A stretch of 64,000 nt of DNA from Vibrio gangliei (GTDB lineage: Bacteria; Pseudomonadota; Gammaproteobacteria; Enterobacterales; Vibrionaceae). Below are positions 36,579 through 46,003 of the stretch, piece by piece. A program made the translations under genes and the position numbers. Position 1 is the stretch's first letter. Each line of letters starts with the position of its first letter. The stretch lies in the NCBI RefSeq assembly GCF_026001925.1, contig NZ_AP021870.1, forward strand, positions 558,001 through 622,000, in the 5' to 3' direction. The notes beneath the pieces were generated by a model. That model was given only the letters and a program-made list of their open reading frames with translations. It ran no database searches and was not told the DNA's origin.

Positions 36579-36720
36579 ATAGGTAAAGGATTAATACAAC
36601 GCTATGGTTAGCCGAAGTATTAAGTGCATCTATGATGCGACCTAACAATGAATTTTGTGGTTGGAATTCAGCTATGTATTCCTGTGGCGAGCAAAGTATG
36701 TCCGGACTTTGCTCCCCTGT
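36541..36720 (-). ncRNA. Candidate structured 3' RNA of malQ (possible small RNA)
   Basis: On the minus strand, directly after malQ, three hairpins follow each other: GAGCAAAGT/ACTTTGCTC (9 bp, 36689-36714), GCATC/GATGC (36626-36638), and the terminator at 36537-36578. This layout, ending in a T-tract, is what Hfq-bound 3'-UTR-derived small RNAs look like. A 57-codon frame overlaps the same DNA, so RNA and protein explanations compete. I see no clear internal promoter. Confidence 0.35.
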
Positions 36721-36726
36721 ATTCAT
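36553..36726 (-). CDS. Possible 57-residue protein after malQ
   Basis: Open frame starting MNTGEQSPDILCSPQEY and ending LSERLPGQE; its stop codon lies within the terminator stem. Composition is protein-like, with an amphipathic middle (SLLGRIIDAL) and a hydrophobic VVLILYL run. The ribosome site is poor: AAAGGAT abuts the ATG. I do not recognise it. It may be chance coding in a structured 3' untranslated region. Confidence 0.25.
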   Translation of the reverse strand: MNTGEQSPDILCSPQEYIAEFQPQNSLLGRIIDALNTSANHSVVLILYLSERLPGQE

Positions 36727-36753
36727 ATCCTTTGTATTCAGATATAAATAAAA

Positions 36754-38955
36754 CTATAAACGTCGCGCCGCTGTTAATTTGGCTTCAAGTTGCAAAATGT
36801 CTTCTCTTGCAAACATCTCTTCCAAAGTAGACAACAATTTTCGTCTCCAGTTCGGATATTCGTCCATTGTTCCCGGAATATTGACCGGAGTGTCCATTTC
36901 CAGCCAATCTTCAAGCTGTAAACTTAACAGTGCACTTGAACCTGTTGCCATGTGAATTTGCATTGCCTCACTTAACGCTTGGTTAATCATCACGTCACCC
37001 GATTCATTCTTCTCAAGTTCTGGTAACTGATTATGTTTGGCTAATGTTGCAATAATATGTTCTCTTCGTGACTTTCTGTCTTCAAATAACACATTTAATT
37101 GCTCTTCATCTGGGTAGAGTCCGATTTCTTTGCCTAACGTCAAATCAGCAGCATTCCAAAAGCCACGTAACGTTGGCATGTCATGCGTACATAACGCCGT
37201 CATTGACTGCTTTTTGTAATCTTTTGGTGCGATGTATTCACCACTTTGATCGGTTTCAAAGAAGAAGACTTTATAAGAATGCACGCCCGCATCATTTAAT
37301 TTACCTACGATCTCTTCGGGTACTGTTCCAAGATCTTCACCAATCACAGCACATTGATGACGGTGACTTTCTAAGGCAAGAATCGCCATCAAATCATCCA
37401 CTGGGTAGTAGATGTACGCCCCATCTTTTGCCCCTTTACCTTTCGGAATCCACCAAAGGCGTAGAAGCCCAAGTACATGGTCGATACGTAATGCGCCACA
37501 GTTACGCATGTTGGCACGTAAAAGATCGATAAATGGTTGATAAGCGCGTTTGGTCAATTCATACGGATTAAGTGGTGGTAAGCCCCAGTTTTGACCTAAC
37601 GGACCAAAGATATCCGGTGGTGCGCCAATGCTGACATCTTGACAAAGTGCGCCGTGATCAGCCCAAGTATCAGCCCCAGAGTCACACACACCAACGGCTA
37701 AATCGCGATATAACCCTAGCGCCATCCCTTTTTCGACGGCAAGCGCTTGAACCTGAGTGAGTTGCTCATCTGCCAGCCACTGCAAATACATAAACAGTTG
37801 GACTTTGTCTTGATTTTTCTTGATATAACTCTGCACCGCCGAATTATCGAAGTGACGTAGGCCTTCCTCAAACACAGGCCAGCCCCATACGGAATCATCT
37901 TTCGCTTTCAAATCACCATGCAACGCATCAAATGCGGCTTGGTGTACGAGACTTTCACCACCCGCTTCTACAAAACGTTGGAAGGCTTGCGCTCTTGGTG
38001 TGTTCTTATCCAATTCTTGCTCAACAAACGTAGCATACAATTCTGGTAAGACCGCCATTTTCAATGCGGAGACTTCCGTATAATCGACCCATTGTTTTTG
38101 ACGATTGTCTGCCAAGCGCTGTTGGAAATCAGCTTGCTGAACTTGCGCTTGTGCTTTTTCACTCTTCGCAAACTCAGGTACAGCCTCAACGTCGATATAC
38201 ATCACGTTTAACCAACGACGTGAAGACGGACTATACGGGCTCGCTCCTTCTGGATTCGCAGGGAATAATGAATGAATCGGGTTTAAGCCAACAAAATCGC
38301 CGCCACCTTCTGCAATTTTCTCGACCAAATATTTCAAATCAGAGAAATCACCGATGCCCCAGTTTGACTCCGAGGTAACAGAGTAAAGCTGAATACTCGG
38401 GCCCCATAAACGTTCTTCATTTTCTAGTTGAGGCTGTTTAAAGCACGCTTGTGGTGTAATGATGAGCGCCATTTCAAACGGCTTATTACGGCGTTTGCGG
38501 AACAGTGAAAATTGGTGGTACCCCAAAGGTAGGGAACTGCAAAGAGAAAAAACTAAGTAGCCTTTTTCTTCACGGTAATCGGCCACAATTTGAGATTCCA
38601 AGTACCCTTCAAAACGTTCGCCTTGTTCTGTTTCCACTAGCCAAGAAAACTCACTCACACGTGCTGCGGCACTGATGTGCAACTCAACGTGTACTTCTTT
38701 ACCTACGTGTGCAACTTTCACGGGCGGGAGCACATCAACAGCGTGACGCTGCTCGGCTTGTGCGAGTAGTGAATCAGGATTAGATGTATCGTAGCCGAGA
38801 GCTTGAAGTAATTCTTCAATGGTTTTCTCACTCACGTAGGCTTCTTTTCCCCACGCGCTGATATAATGGTCAACAATTCCTTCACGGCTTGCCACTTGTT
38901 TTAATACAGAACCCGTTTGGCAATCGAATTCTTGAGTTGGATTAACACCTTGCAT
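36754..38955 (-). CDS. malQ: 4-alpha-glucanotransferase (amylomaltase)
   Basis: Disproportionates maltodextrins, releasing glucose and longer chains in the cytoplasm. GH77 family, about 733 residues, with the N-terminal extension domain of enteric and Vibrio MalQ. Catalytic motifs: nucleophile Asp in ALRIDHVLGLLR, acid-base Glu in IGEDLGTVP, and the third Asp in CTHDMPTLRG; SIQLYSVTSESNWGIGDF is the substrate-entry region. I prefer the ATG at 38955 because GGAG lies six bases upstream; 38967 is possible. It is divergent from malT. The usual partner malP is not in this window. Confidence 0.94.
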   Translation of the reverse strand: MQGVNPTQEFDCQTGSVLKQVASREGIVDHYISAWGKEAYVSEKTIEELLQALGYDTSNPDSLLAQAEQRHAVDVLPPVKVAHVGKEVHVELHISAAARVSEFSWLVETEQGERFEGYLESQIVADYREEKGYLVFSLCSSLPLGYHQFSLFRKRRNKPFEMALIITPQACFKQPQLENEERLWGPSIQLYSVTSESNWGIGDFSDLKYLVEKIAEGGGDFVGLNPIHSLFPANPEGASPYSPSSRRWLNVMYIDVEAVPEFAKSEKAQAQVQQADFQQRLADNRQKQWVDYTEVSALKMAVLPELYATFVEQELDKNTPRAQAFQRFVEAGGESLVHQAAFDALHGDLKAKDDSVWGWPVFEEGLRHFDNSAVQSYIKKNQDKVQLFMYLQWLADEQLTQVQALAVEKGMALGLYRDLAVGVCDSGADTWADHGALCQDVSIGAPPDIFGPLGQNWGLPPLNPYELTKRAYQPFIDLLRANMRNCGALRIDHVLGLLRLWWIPKGKGAKDGAYIYYPVDDLMAILALESHRHQCAVIGEDLGTVPEEIVGKLNDAGVHSYKVFFFETDQSGEYIAPKDYKKQSMTALCTHDMPTLRGFWNAADLTLGKEIGLYPDEEQLNVLFEDRKSRREHIIATLAKHNQLPELEKNESGDVMINQALSEAMQIHMATGSSALLSLQLEDWLEMDTPVNIPGTMDEYPNWRRKLLSTLEEMFAREDILQLEAKLTAARRL

Positions 38956-39028
38956 TGAATGCTCCATAACCTTTGTTGACAGACTGTTAATTTGTTAATA
39001 CCAATCTTGCCCACATCAACGAAGGGTC

Positions 39029-39040
39029 ACATCCTCCCTT
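39029..39040 (-). promoter_or_regulatory. MalT box of malQ
   Basis: Read in the malQ direction the site is AGGGAGGATG, matching the MalT consensus GGGGAKGAGG at 8 of 10 positions. It lies about 75-85 bases before the malQ start and shares GGAGGATGT with the malE and lamB promoters of this window. Confidence 0.65.
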
Positions 39041-39126
39041 TTTAGGGCGTACAAGGAGTAGAGAAAGGGCGTAGTAGAGTGAAAACTCGAACAAAATGAG
39101 ATCTAGGACAGGATTTACCATATAAA

Positions 39127-39142
39127 CCTGAGCCAGATCACA
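39127..39142 (+). promoter_or_regulatory. CRP-like site upstream of malT
   Basis: CCTGA-GCCAGA-TCACA matches TGTGA-N6-TCACA at 8 of 10 positions, about 185 bases before the malT start. malT is CRP-activated in E. coli, which supports it. Confidence 0.5.
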
Positions 39143-39152
39143 CATAATTGGC

Positions 39153-39164
39153 TATCACGTGATA
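39153..39164. promoter_or_regulatory. Palindrome TATCACGTGATA between malQ and malT
   Basis: A perfect 12-base dyad eleven bases downstream of the CRP-like site. It is not a MalT or CRP site. No regulator can be named. Confidence 0.4.
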
Positions 39165-39324
39165 TTTTAAAGCCAGACAAATACGCAGTTCATCAGATAA
39201 AAATAATCAAAAGTTTGAACTCGATAACAAAAAAATTTACCGCCTATTTTCAGCTTTATTATTCATCTTGACCTAAGTTAAATAGAACGCTGAAAATACG
39301 AACAATCAGAGAATTATCGCTGCC

Positions 39325-42045
39325 ATGTGGATACCGTCTAAACTCAATCGCCCCGCGCGCCTTCATAACGCCATTCTGCGTTCTAGATTACTCGACGCGC
39401 TCACACATGCTCCTTATTACAAGCTTGTGCTATTCCGCTCGCCTGCTGGCTATGGCAAAACCACCATGGCAGCGCAATGGCTGAATAATCATCCCAATTT
39501 GGGCTGGTATAACATTGATGAAAATGACAACGATACATTTCGTTTTGCCAATTACTTTCTACAGTCGTTTAATAAAGCGACCAACAACACTTGTCCGAAT
39601 ACACAAGCACTGGCCGAGAGTCGCCAATTCGCTAATTTAACCAGCTTATTTAGCGAACTTTTTGCAGAATTTGGCTTCAATGAGACACAGACATATTTGG
39701 TTCTCGATGACTACCACCTCATTAATAACGATGACATTCACGAAGGTTTGCGCTTCTTCCTGAAACACATGCCAGATAACATTACCTTGGTTATTACCAG
39801 TCGCACTCATCCGCCACTCAATACCGCCAATTTACGTGTGCGTGATTTGTTAATTGAAGTCGATAACAACCTACTGGCATTTGACCAAGAGGAAACGGAA
39901 CGCTTCTTCCACAAACGCATCGCTGATCGCCAATACGCTAGTCCAATTTTAGAAGCCCTTCGCAACCAAGTTGAAGGTTGGGCCTCAGCATTACAATTGA
40001 TCGCTCTGCATGCGCAGCAATCTCCTGGCGCGCTGGAGCTTTCACCAGATTCAATCGCTAACTATAATCAGGATCACATTTGGGACTACTTGGCGGAAGA
40101 AGTCTTTGACCAACTGACCACCGATTTACAAACCTTCTTATTGCAATGTTCTGTGCTGGATATGTTCAACGCCGAATTGATTGCTGAATTAACGGGTCGT
40201 GATGATGCACTTGCCATGCTGGACTCATTAAACCGATTTGGCTTGTTCTTACATCCGATGGAAGGTGAAGATAACTGGTTCCGATTCCACCATTTATTTG
40301 CTGACTTTTTACGCCACCGCCGTTATACGCAAATCCCTGAGCAACGTGCGAAATTGCACCACAACGCAGCCAAAGCATGGCTAAAACAGAAACGCCCTGA
40401 AACTGCGTTGATTCATGCACAGAAGAGTGATGATCACCATCTGGTCAGTGAAATCTTGTCGGAATATGGCTGGCAGATGTTTAATAGCGGGGATTTACAA
40501 GAAGTTGAAACCGCCATCAATACTCTCTCTGAAGATATTCTATTTACTTCTCCTCGATTGTGTTTATTACGTGCGTGGCTGGCTCAAAGTCAGCACAGAT
40601 ACAATCAAGTGTTGGATTTGATCATCGAAGCTGAAGAGAAACTCTCTCAACACAACATTGAATTAAGCGTCGCTCAAATTGGCGAATTCAAAGCCTTGTC
40701 TGCGCAAGTGGCCATCAACCAAAACAATCCGGCATTGGCATTAGAAACCGCCGAATTCGCTTTGCAACAATTGCCAGAATCCAGTTTCCGCAGCCGTATT
40801 GTTGCCACTTCGGTTGTCGGTGAGGTTTATCATGTGATTGGTGAGCTTGATAAAGCCTTTGAAACCATGCATAAAACCGAAATCATGGCGCGTGAAGATG
40901 GTGTTTATCACCAAGCGCTTTGGGCTATTTTGCAACAAGGTGAAATTCAACTGGCTCGAGGCTACGGTCAAGCCGCATTTGAGCTATTAAATAAAGCCGA
41001 ACAATTCAGTAAAGAACATCATTTACAACAAGTGCCGTTGCATGAGTTCATGCTGCGAATCAAAGCACAAGTCTTATGGTGTTGGAACCGTTTAGATGAA
41101 GCGGAACAATGTGCTCACCTTGGGTTGGAGGTGCTCGCACCATTTAAGGCATCACGCTCATTGCATTGTTATTCCATGCTCGCTCGCATTGCCATTTCTC
41201 GTGGTGAACTCGATAAAGCGGCGCGCTATTTAGAAACCTGTAATCAACTCAAAGCCAGCAATCAATATCACATCGATTGGCGCGCTAATGCTGATTTTTC
41301 TAACTTACTTTACTGGCAAGCCACCGGCGATGATGAAGCCGTTCGTCAATGGCTGATTGACTGCGAAGAACCGAAATCTGCGGTTAACCATTTCCAACAA
41401 TTGCAATGGCGTAACATAGCAAGTGGGGCAATACAGATTAACGAGCTTGAGCGAGCTGAAAAGGTACTGACATTTATGCAGACACAAGCGACTAAGCTGA
41501 ACCTGAAAGCCGATAAAAATAGAAACCTCGTGCTTGAAGCTGTGCTCGCCGTGAAACAAAATCAAACAGAGCAAGCTCTACAACATCTCAGTAATGCTCT
41601 GATTCTCACTAACAGCACCGGCATGATCGGTAACTTCTTATGTAACGGCGAAACCATTACTCCGCTTCTACAAACATTAATTCGCAATAAACAACTCGGT
41701 GAACTAGAAACCCATCGAGCTCAGAACTTATTGCAGTTAATGTCAAATAAAGAGCGAGCCCGTTCTGTACATTTTGATGAAGAGTTTGTTGAGAAACTAT
41801 TATCGCTACCTGATTTACCTGAACTGATCCGGACCAGCCCGCTCACTCAGCGTGAATGGCAAGTGCTCGGTTTGATTTATTCTGGTTTAAGTAACGATCA
41901 AATCGCCGCAGAATTTGATGTTGCGCCGACGACCATCAAAACACACATCCGGAATCTGTATCAAAAAATGGGATTAGATAATCGTCAACATGCCATTAAA
42001 ACGGCAGAGCATTTAATTCAACTCATGGGGTTTAATGCAAGTTAA
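39325..42045 (+). CDS. malT: Maltose regulon transcriptional activator MalT
   Basis: STAND-type ATPase activator that responds to maltotriose. Length 906, against 901 in E. coli. Walker A is SPAGYGKTT at residues 39-47; [11 protein letters not shown] is the Walker B/sensor region, with [10 protein letters not shown] after it. The central part holds the winged helix and superhelical TPR-like sensor. The C-terminal LuxR-type HTH reads [22 protein letters not shown] followed by [15 protein letters not shown] (about residues 840-890). It is divergent from malQ; targets here should be malQ, malEFG, malK and lamB. Confidence 0.96.
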   Translation: MWIPSKLNRPARLHNAILRSRLLDALTHAPYYKLVLFRSPAGYGKTTMAAQWLNNHPNLGWYNIDENDNDTFRFANYFLQSFNKATNNTCPNTQALAESRQFANLTSLFSELFAEFGFNETQTYLVLDDYHLINNDDIHEGLRFFLKHMPDNITLVITSRTHPPLNTANLRVRDLLIEVDNNLLAFDQEETERFFHKRIADRQYASPILEALRNQVEGWASALQLIALHAQQSPGALELSPDSIANYNQDHIWDYLAEEVFDQLTTDLQTFLLQCSVLDMFNAELIAELTGRDDALAMLDSLNRFGLFLHPMEGEDNWFRFHHLFADFLRHRRYTQIPEQRAKLHHNAAKAWLKQKRPETALIHAQKSDDHHLVSEILSEYGWQMFNSGDLQEVETAINTLSEDILFTSPRLCLLRAWLAQSQHRYNQVLDLIIEAEEKLSQHNIELSVAQIGEFKALSAQVAINQNNPALALETAEFALQQLPESSFRSRIVATSVVGEVYHVIGELDKAFETMHKTEIMAREDGVYHQALWAILQQGEIQLARGYGQAAFELLNKAEQFSKEHHLQQVPLHEFMLRIKAQVLWCWNRLDEAEQCAHLGLEVLAPFKASRSLHCYSMLARIAISRGELDKAARYLETCNQLKASNQYHIDWRANADFSNLLYWQATGDDEAVRQWLIDCEEPKSAVNHFQQLQWRNIASGAIQINELERAEKVLTFMQTQATKLNLKADKNRNLVLEAVLAVKQNQTEQALQHLSNALILTNSTGMIGNFLCNGETITPLLQTLIRNKQLGELETHRAQNLLQLMSNKERARSVHFDEEFVEKLLSLPDLPELIRTSPLTQREWQVLGLIYSGLSNDQIAAEFDVAPTTIKTHIRNLYQKMGLDNRQHAIKTAEHLIQLMGFNAS

Positions 42046-42246
42046 CTGCTATGAACAACAAGGCTTTCGATTGACTTAATTCAGTGCAAATCGTAAGCCT
42101 TTACTGTTCACTTTTCGCAAACCATCCGACTGATCCACCTTGCACCTTGTTGGCATAAGTCAGTATAAACGTGACCTTGGTAGGCGAATTTGGCTGGGTA
42201 GAATGCTATAAATACATCACATTTGCCACAGATTAAGGATGATCGA

Positions 42247-42603
42247 ATGGCGGTATTTCTCAAGCAACATAAGCAGAAACCAACACTCGTTCTCTCTACG
42301 ATTGAGCGACGGCTCTTTGTTGTCTTCACCTTATTACTTACGATGGCCGCAATTTGGCAATTGAGCTCCTCTCGCCACCAGCGACAGGCTTTGAAACCCT
42401 TAAAACAATATCAATATCTATTTAATCAATCTTGCCAACAAGCACTCAATCACGCAGAAGATCGTAATAATCCTTATTGCTTAACCGCACAACAATATAA
42501 TCAAGCCTTCACGCAAACATTAAAAGATCAGCATATTGAACTGACAGAATCGATAGATCTGGAGCAAATGTTTAAGGCGCATTACCGCCCTTATTCAGAT
42601 TAA
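42247..42603 (+). CDS. Hypothetical single-pass membrane protein
   Basis: A 118-residue protein starting MAVFLKQHKQKP at 42247, with AAGGAT six bases upstream. It has one membrane segment (RRLFVVFTLLLTMAAIWQL, about residues 22-40) after a basic N-terminus, then a Gln-rich, probably periplasmic part with two Cys (NQSCQQ and NPYCLT) that could form a disulphide. I do not recognise the family. It lies 200 bases after malT and 290 before ggt, and no operon partner is evident. Confidence 0.65.
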   Translation: MAVFLKQHKQKPTLVLSTIERRLFVVFTLLLTMAAIWQLSSSRHQRQALKPLKQYQYLFNQSCQQALNHAEDRNNPYCLTAQQYNQAFTQTLKDQHIELTESIDLEQMFKAHYRPYSD

Positions 42604-42639
42604 CAAGGCCAGCACGGTATACTCCACAGCAGGATCACT

Positions 42640-42668
42640 TTGATCATATAACTGATCACTCATACATT
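42640..42668 (+). promoter_or_regulatory. Possible promoter of the ggt leader
   Basis: TTGATC (42640-42645), a 17-base spacer and TACATT (42663-42668) make a fair sigma-70 promoter. A start near 42675 would give a leader of about 215 bases ahead of ggt. The palindrome TGATCA occurs twice here (42641-42646, 42653-42658). Confidence 0.4.
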
Positions 42669-42734
42669 TCCGAAAAATTTTCTACTAAAAACTGTCGAAA
42701 ATACCATTTATCTACCACACTAAAGTGGTCAGTC

Positions 42735-42782
42735 ATGCAAACGCACACACTGACGAAACAACAAGCACAACCTAGCTTTTAA
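42735..42782 (+). CDS. Putative 15-residue Gln-rich leader peptide of ggt
   Basis: The frame is MQTHTLTKQQAQPSF with a TAA stop; four of fifteen residues are Gln, three of them within four codons (positions 9, 10 and 12). Those codons lie inside the left arm of a hairpin (42760-42772), and an intrinsic terminator follows before ggt. Ribosome stalling at Gln codons could therefore control termination, as in amino-acid attenuators. The ribosome site is weak (AAGTGG). It may be chance. Confidence 0.35.
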   Translation: MQTHTLTKQQAQPSF

Positions 42783-42816
42783 CATTCCATCCATAACCTC
42801 GGTTGATCTGCTTGTT
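42760..42816 (+). promoter_or_regulatory. Upstream hairpin of the ggt leader
   Basis: AACAAGCACAACC (42760-42772) pairs with GGTTG (42801-42805) and TGCTTGTT (42809-42816): 13 base pairs with a 3-base ATC bulge. It covers the Gln codons of the putative leader peptide and precedes the terminator by eight bases. Confidence 0.5.
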
Positions 42817-42823
42817 CTACTTC

Positions 42824-42871
42824 TTGGCTTTAGTTGCACTCCTCCCCACCCTGCAGCTAAAGCCAATTTTT
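42824..42871 (+). terminator. Terminator inside the ggt leader (attenuator-like)
   Basis: TTGGCTTTAGTTGCA (42824-42838) pairs along 15 bases, with one G-T wobble, with TGCAGCTAAAGCCAA (42852-42866), followed by TTTTTC. It ends only 19 bases before the ggt start codon, so any transcript for ggt from upstream must pass it. Confidence 0.85.
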
Positions 42872-42889
42872 CGTTGATGAGGGATCCCA

Positions 42890-44692
42890 ATGACAAAAAC
42901 CAGCACTCACCATTTTTCATTTACAGCACTTTCCATCACGGCAAACTCACACATTTTTAAAAGGCTCAAACGCTTTTTCAACCTTTCGTTGTTTGCCGTT
43001 ATTTCATCCGTCTCAGCCAATATTAGCTTTGCTCAAACACCGGCTATTTATTCAAGCGAAAGTATCTTCCACCCTGTATGGGCAGAGCATGGCATGGTGG
43101 CGACCCAAGAAGAATTGGCATCTAAAATTGGTGTCGACATTCTAAAGCAAGGTGGCAACGCAGTGGATGCAGGGGTCGCGATTGGGTTTGCTCTAGCGGT
43201 AACACTCCCACGTGCTGGCAACATTGGCGGTGGCGGTTTTATGATGATCTATGACGCCAAAAAGAAACGAACTTACGCGCTTGATTATCGTGAAATGGCC
43301 CCATCAAAAGCCTACAAAGATATGTACCTAGACAAAGATGGCAATGCGGTCGAAGAGTTATCTCGCTTCCATGGTTTAGCCGTTGGTGTACCGGGCACAG
43401 TGGATGGTTTAATTACCGCACTGGAAAACTATGGCACGCTGGATCTTAAAACCGTCATGGCTCCGGCGATCAAACTGGCCGATCAAGGCATTACCGTGAC
43501 TCCAGATTTATACACTTCACTGCAAAGTGCAAAAGAACGGCTACAAAAATGGGACAGCAGCATCCCGGTATTCTTTAAAAACAATGGGCAAGTAGATTAT
43601 CAAATTGGCGACAAATTCGTTCAAAAGGATTTAGCTCATTCTCTCAAGCTCATTGCAGAAAAAGGTCGTGATGGCTTTTATAAAGGTGAAACAGCCAAAG
43701 CGATTGCGGACTCTGTCACCGCCGCAGGTGGTTTGATGTCAGTAGACGATCTGGCCAATTACAAAGCCATAATACGTGACCCTGTAATGGGGAGCTATCG
43801 TGGTTATCGCATTGCATCTATGCCACCTCCGTCTTCTGGCGGGATCCACATCATTCAAATTTTGAATATCTTGGAAAATTATCGCATTGGCGAAATGGGT
43901 CACAACACAGCCGAGACCATTCACGTGATGGCTGAAGCGATGAAACTCGCCTACGCTGACCGAGCCGAATACTTAGGTGATCCGGATTTTGTCGAAGTGC
44001 CAATGAAAGGCTTAACCAGCAAAGACTACGCCCACTCATTGTATGAACAGATTTCTCAAGAGAAAGCCCGCCCAGCCAAAGAGATTAAACACGGCCAGCC
44101 TATGCCGTATGAAAGTGACCAAACTACCCACTTTTCTGTGATGGATAAAGATGGCAATGCCATTTCCAATACCTACACCTTAAACTTTTCATACGGAACA
44201 GGCATGGTGGCAACAGGTACGGGTATTTTGCTTAATAATGAAATGGATGACTTTTCAGCTAAGCCTGGCGTTCCAAATGGCTATGGCTTAATTGGTGGTG
44301 ATGCTAATGCTGTTCAAGGCGGAAAACGTCCACTTTCTTCCATGAGCCCAACTTTAGTGTTCAAAAATGGTAAACCTATCTTGGCAACCGGCAGTCCAGG
44401 TGGAAGCCGCATCATTACCACAACCTTACAAATCATTATGAACGTGATTGACCATGGCATGAATATCGCAGAAGCCACTAACGCGGTGCGTATTCATCAT
44501 CAATGGTTACCGGATGAATTGCGTATCGAAAAAGGCTTAAACCAAGATACGATTAATCTGCTGAAAGCCAAAGGACAAAATGTGGTTGAAAAAGAAGCCA
44601 TGGGCAGTACCCAGTCAATTATGCATACCGATTCTGGTTTCTTTGGTGCATCGGATCCAAGAACGCCAAGTGCGTTAACCACCGGCTACTGA
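42890..44692 (+). CDS. ggt: Gamma-glutamyltranspeptidase
   Basis: Periplasmic enzyme that cleaves the gamma-glutamyl bond of glutathione and also uses glutamine; made as a precursor that cuts itself. Length 600, with a long signal region whose hydrophobic core (FFNLSLFAVISSVSANISFAQ) ends near residue 49. NAVDAGVAIGFALAVTLPRAGNIGGGGFM is typical. The nucleophile Thr begins the small subunit in ESDQTTHFSVMDKDGNAIS (near residue 412), and PLSSMSPTLV and GSPGGSRI follow. The ribosome site is GAGGGAT. The gene is preceded by an attenuator-like leader. Confidence 0.94.
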   Translation: MTKTSTHHFSFTALSITANSHIFKRLKRFFNLSLFAVISSVSANISFAQTPAIYSSESIFHPVWAEHGMVATQEELASKIGVDILKQGGNAVDAGVAIGFALAVTLPRAGNIGGGGFMMIYDAKKKRTYALDYREMAPSKAYKDMYLDKDGNAVEELSRFHGLAVGVPGTVDGLITALENYGTLDLKTVMAPAIKLADQGITVTPDLYTSLQSAKERLQKWDSSIPVFFKNNGQVDYQIGDKFVQKDLAHSLKLIAEKGRDGFYKGETAKAIADSVTAAGGLMSVDDLANYKAIIRDPVMGSYRGYRIASMPPPSSGGIHIIQILNILENYRIGEMGHNTAETIHVMAEAMKLAYADRAEYLGDPDFVEVPMKGLTSKDYAHSLYEQISQEKARPAKEIKHGQPMPYESDQTTHFSVMDKDGNAISNTYTLNFSYGTGMVATGTGILLNNEMDDFSAKPGVPNGYGLIGGDANAVQGGKRPLSSMSPTLVFKNGKPILATGSPGGSRIITTTLQIIMNVIDHGMNIAEATNAVRIHHQWLPDELRIEKGLNQDTINLLKAKGQNVVEKEAMGSTQSIMHTDSGFFGASDPRTPSALTTGY

Positions 44693-44761
44693 CGATAGAA
44701 GTTCGAAACCGGAAATAATGCTAGCCACTATGTCCCAGTTTTGAATGTCCAAGTCCTGAAT

Positions 44762-44797
44762 GCCCTAGTGTTATGTTCAGCACTAGGGCTTTTTTTT
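44762..44797 (+). terminator. Terminator after ggt
   Basis: GCCCTAGTG (44762-44770) and CACTAGGGC (44781-44789) form a perfect 9-bp stem followed by TTTTTTTT. Confidence 0.93.
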
Positions 44798-44897
44798 GCA
44801 ATTTTTACAAAAGTGATTTGTCTTTATTGCTATTAGTGAAAGGTGATTGCCTTGTTAGTATGTTTCTCAATTCATCATTACTTTCATAAGGACAGTC

Positions 44898-45986
44898 ATG
44901 AAAAACGACCTATTTTCGTCGATTCAACTCGGTGATCTCACTTTAAATAACCGCATTGTCATGCCTCCGATGACACGCTCACGCGCAAAAGATGGCTGCG
45001 CTAACGCGATGATGGCGGAATATTATGCGCAACGTGCAGAGGCAGGTTTAATCATCGCTGAAGGCACACAAATTTCTCAACTTGGCCAAGGATACGCTTG
45101 GACACCCGGTATTTACACGCCAGAACACATTCAAGGTTGGAAGTTGGTCACCGATGCGGTTCACGCTAAAGGCGGAAAGATCTTTGCCCAGCTTTGGCAT
45201 GTAGGACGCGTGACTCACCCAAGCAATACCGGTGGCGTGCAGCCTATTTCATCGAGCGCAATTGCAGCCAAAAATGTCAAAGTATTCATTGATGAAGCGA
45301 ACCAACCCAACTTTGTTGATACGGTTGAACCGAGAGCCATGAGCAAAGAAGACATTGAACATGTTAAATCTGAATACTATCAAGCGGCATTGAACGCCTT
45401 AGAAGCAGGCTTTGATGGCGTAGAACTGCACGCCGCTAATGGCTATTTAGTGAATCAGTTTATTGATTCCGATGCGAATAACCGTACTGATGAATACGGT
45501 GGCAGCACCGAAAATAGGCTGCGTTTTTTAGGTGAAGTGGTTGAACAACTCGTCGATGCAGTCGGCAAAGAACGTGTCGGTGTGCGCCTTGCGCCATTCA
45601 CTTGCTTAAATGGCACAGTCGATAGCGACCCAGAGCATACTTATGTTGAAGCGGCGAAACTGCTCAATAAACAAGGTATCGCCTATATTCACATTGCCGA
45701 AGTGGATTGGGATGATGCGCCCGATACGCCAGAGTCATTCAAACAAAACCTACGCAAAGCGTTTGATCAATGCATTATTTTGGCCGGTAAATACAGCCCA
45801 GAAAAAGCACAACAAGCACTTAAGCTGGGCTACGCCGACATGATTGCCTTTGGCCGTCCTTTTGTTGCCAACCCAGATCTAGTGACTCGTATTAAGCACC
45901 AATATCCGTTAGCGGAGCATAACCCTGAAACGCTATTTGGTGGCGCTGAGCAGGGCTTAACGGATTACCCAGCTTATTCTGAATAA
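44898..45986 (+). CDS. nemA: Old yellow enzyme family alkene reductase (NemA-like)
   Basis: FMN-dependent ene-reductase of 362 residues that reduces activated double bonds such as N-ethylmaleimide and nitro compounds. Visible: LTLNNRIVMPPMTRSRA at the N-terminus, QLWHVGRVTHP, the substrate-binding HAANGYLVNQFIDSDANN followed by RTDEYGGS, and YADMIAFGRPFVANPDL near the end. It is close to E. coli NemA, but orthology is not proven and no NemR-type regulator precedes it. dkgB follows after 17 bases, so the two form an operon of detoxifying reductases. Confidence 0.85.
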   Translation: MKNDLFSSIQLGDLTLNNRIVMPPMTRSRAKDGCANAMMAEYYAQRAEAGLIIAEGTQISQLGQGYAWTPGIYTPEHIQGWKLVTDAVHAKGGKIFAQLWHVGRVTHPSNTGGVQPISSSAIAAKNVKVFIDEANQPNFVDTVEPRAMSKEDIEHVKSEYYQAALNALEAGFDGVELHAANGYLVNQFIDSDANNRTDEYGGSTENRLRFLGEVVEQLVDAVGKERVGVRLAPFTCLNGTVDSDPEHTYVEAAKLLNKQGIAYIHIAEVDWDDAPDTPESFKQNLRKAFDQCIILAGKYSPEKAQQALKLGYADMIAFGRPFVANPDLVTRIKHQYPLAEHNPETLFGGAEQGLTDYPAYSE

Positions 45987-46003
45987 TTAAGGAGAATACA
46001 TTG

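Noticed and set aside
37068..37532. Open frame of 154 codons opposite malQ
   Set aside because: Lies fully within the well-supported malQ gene on the other strand; rich in Cys, His and Leu as shadow frames are.
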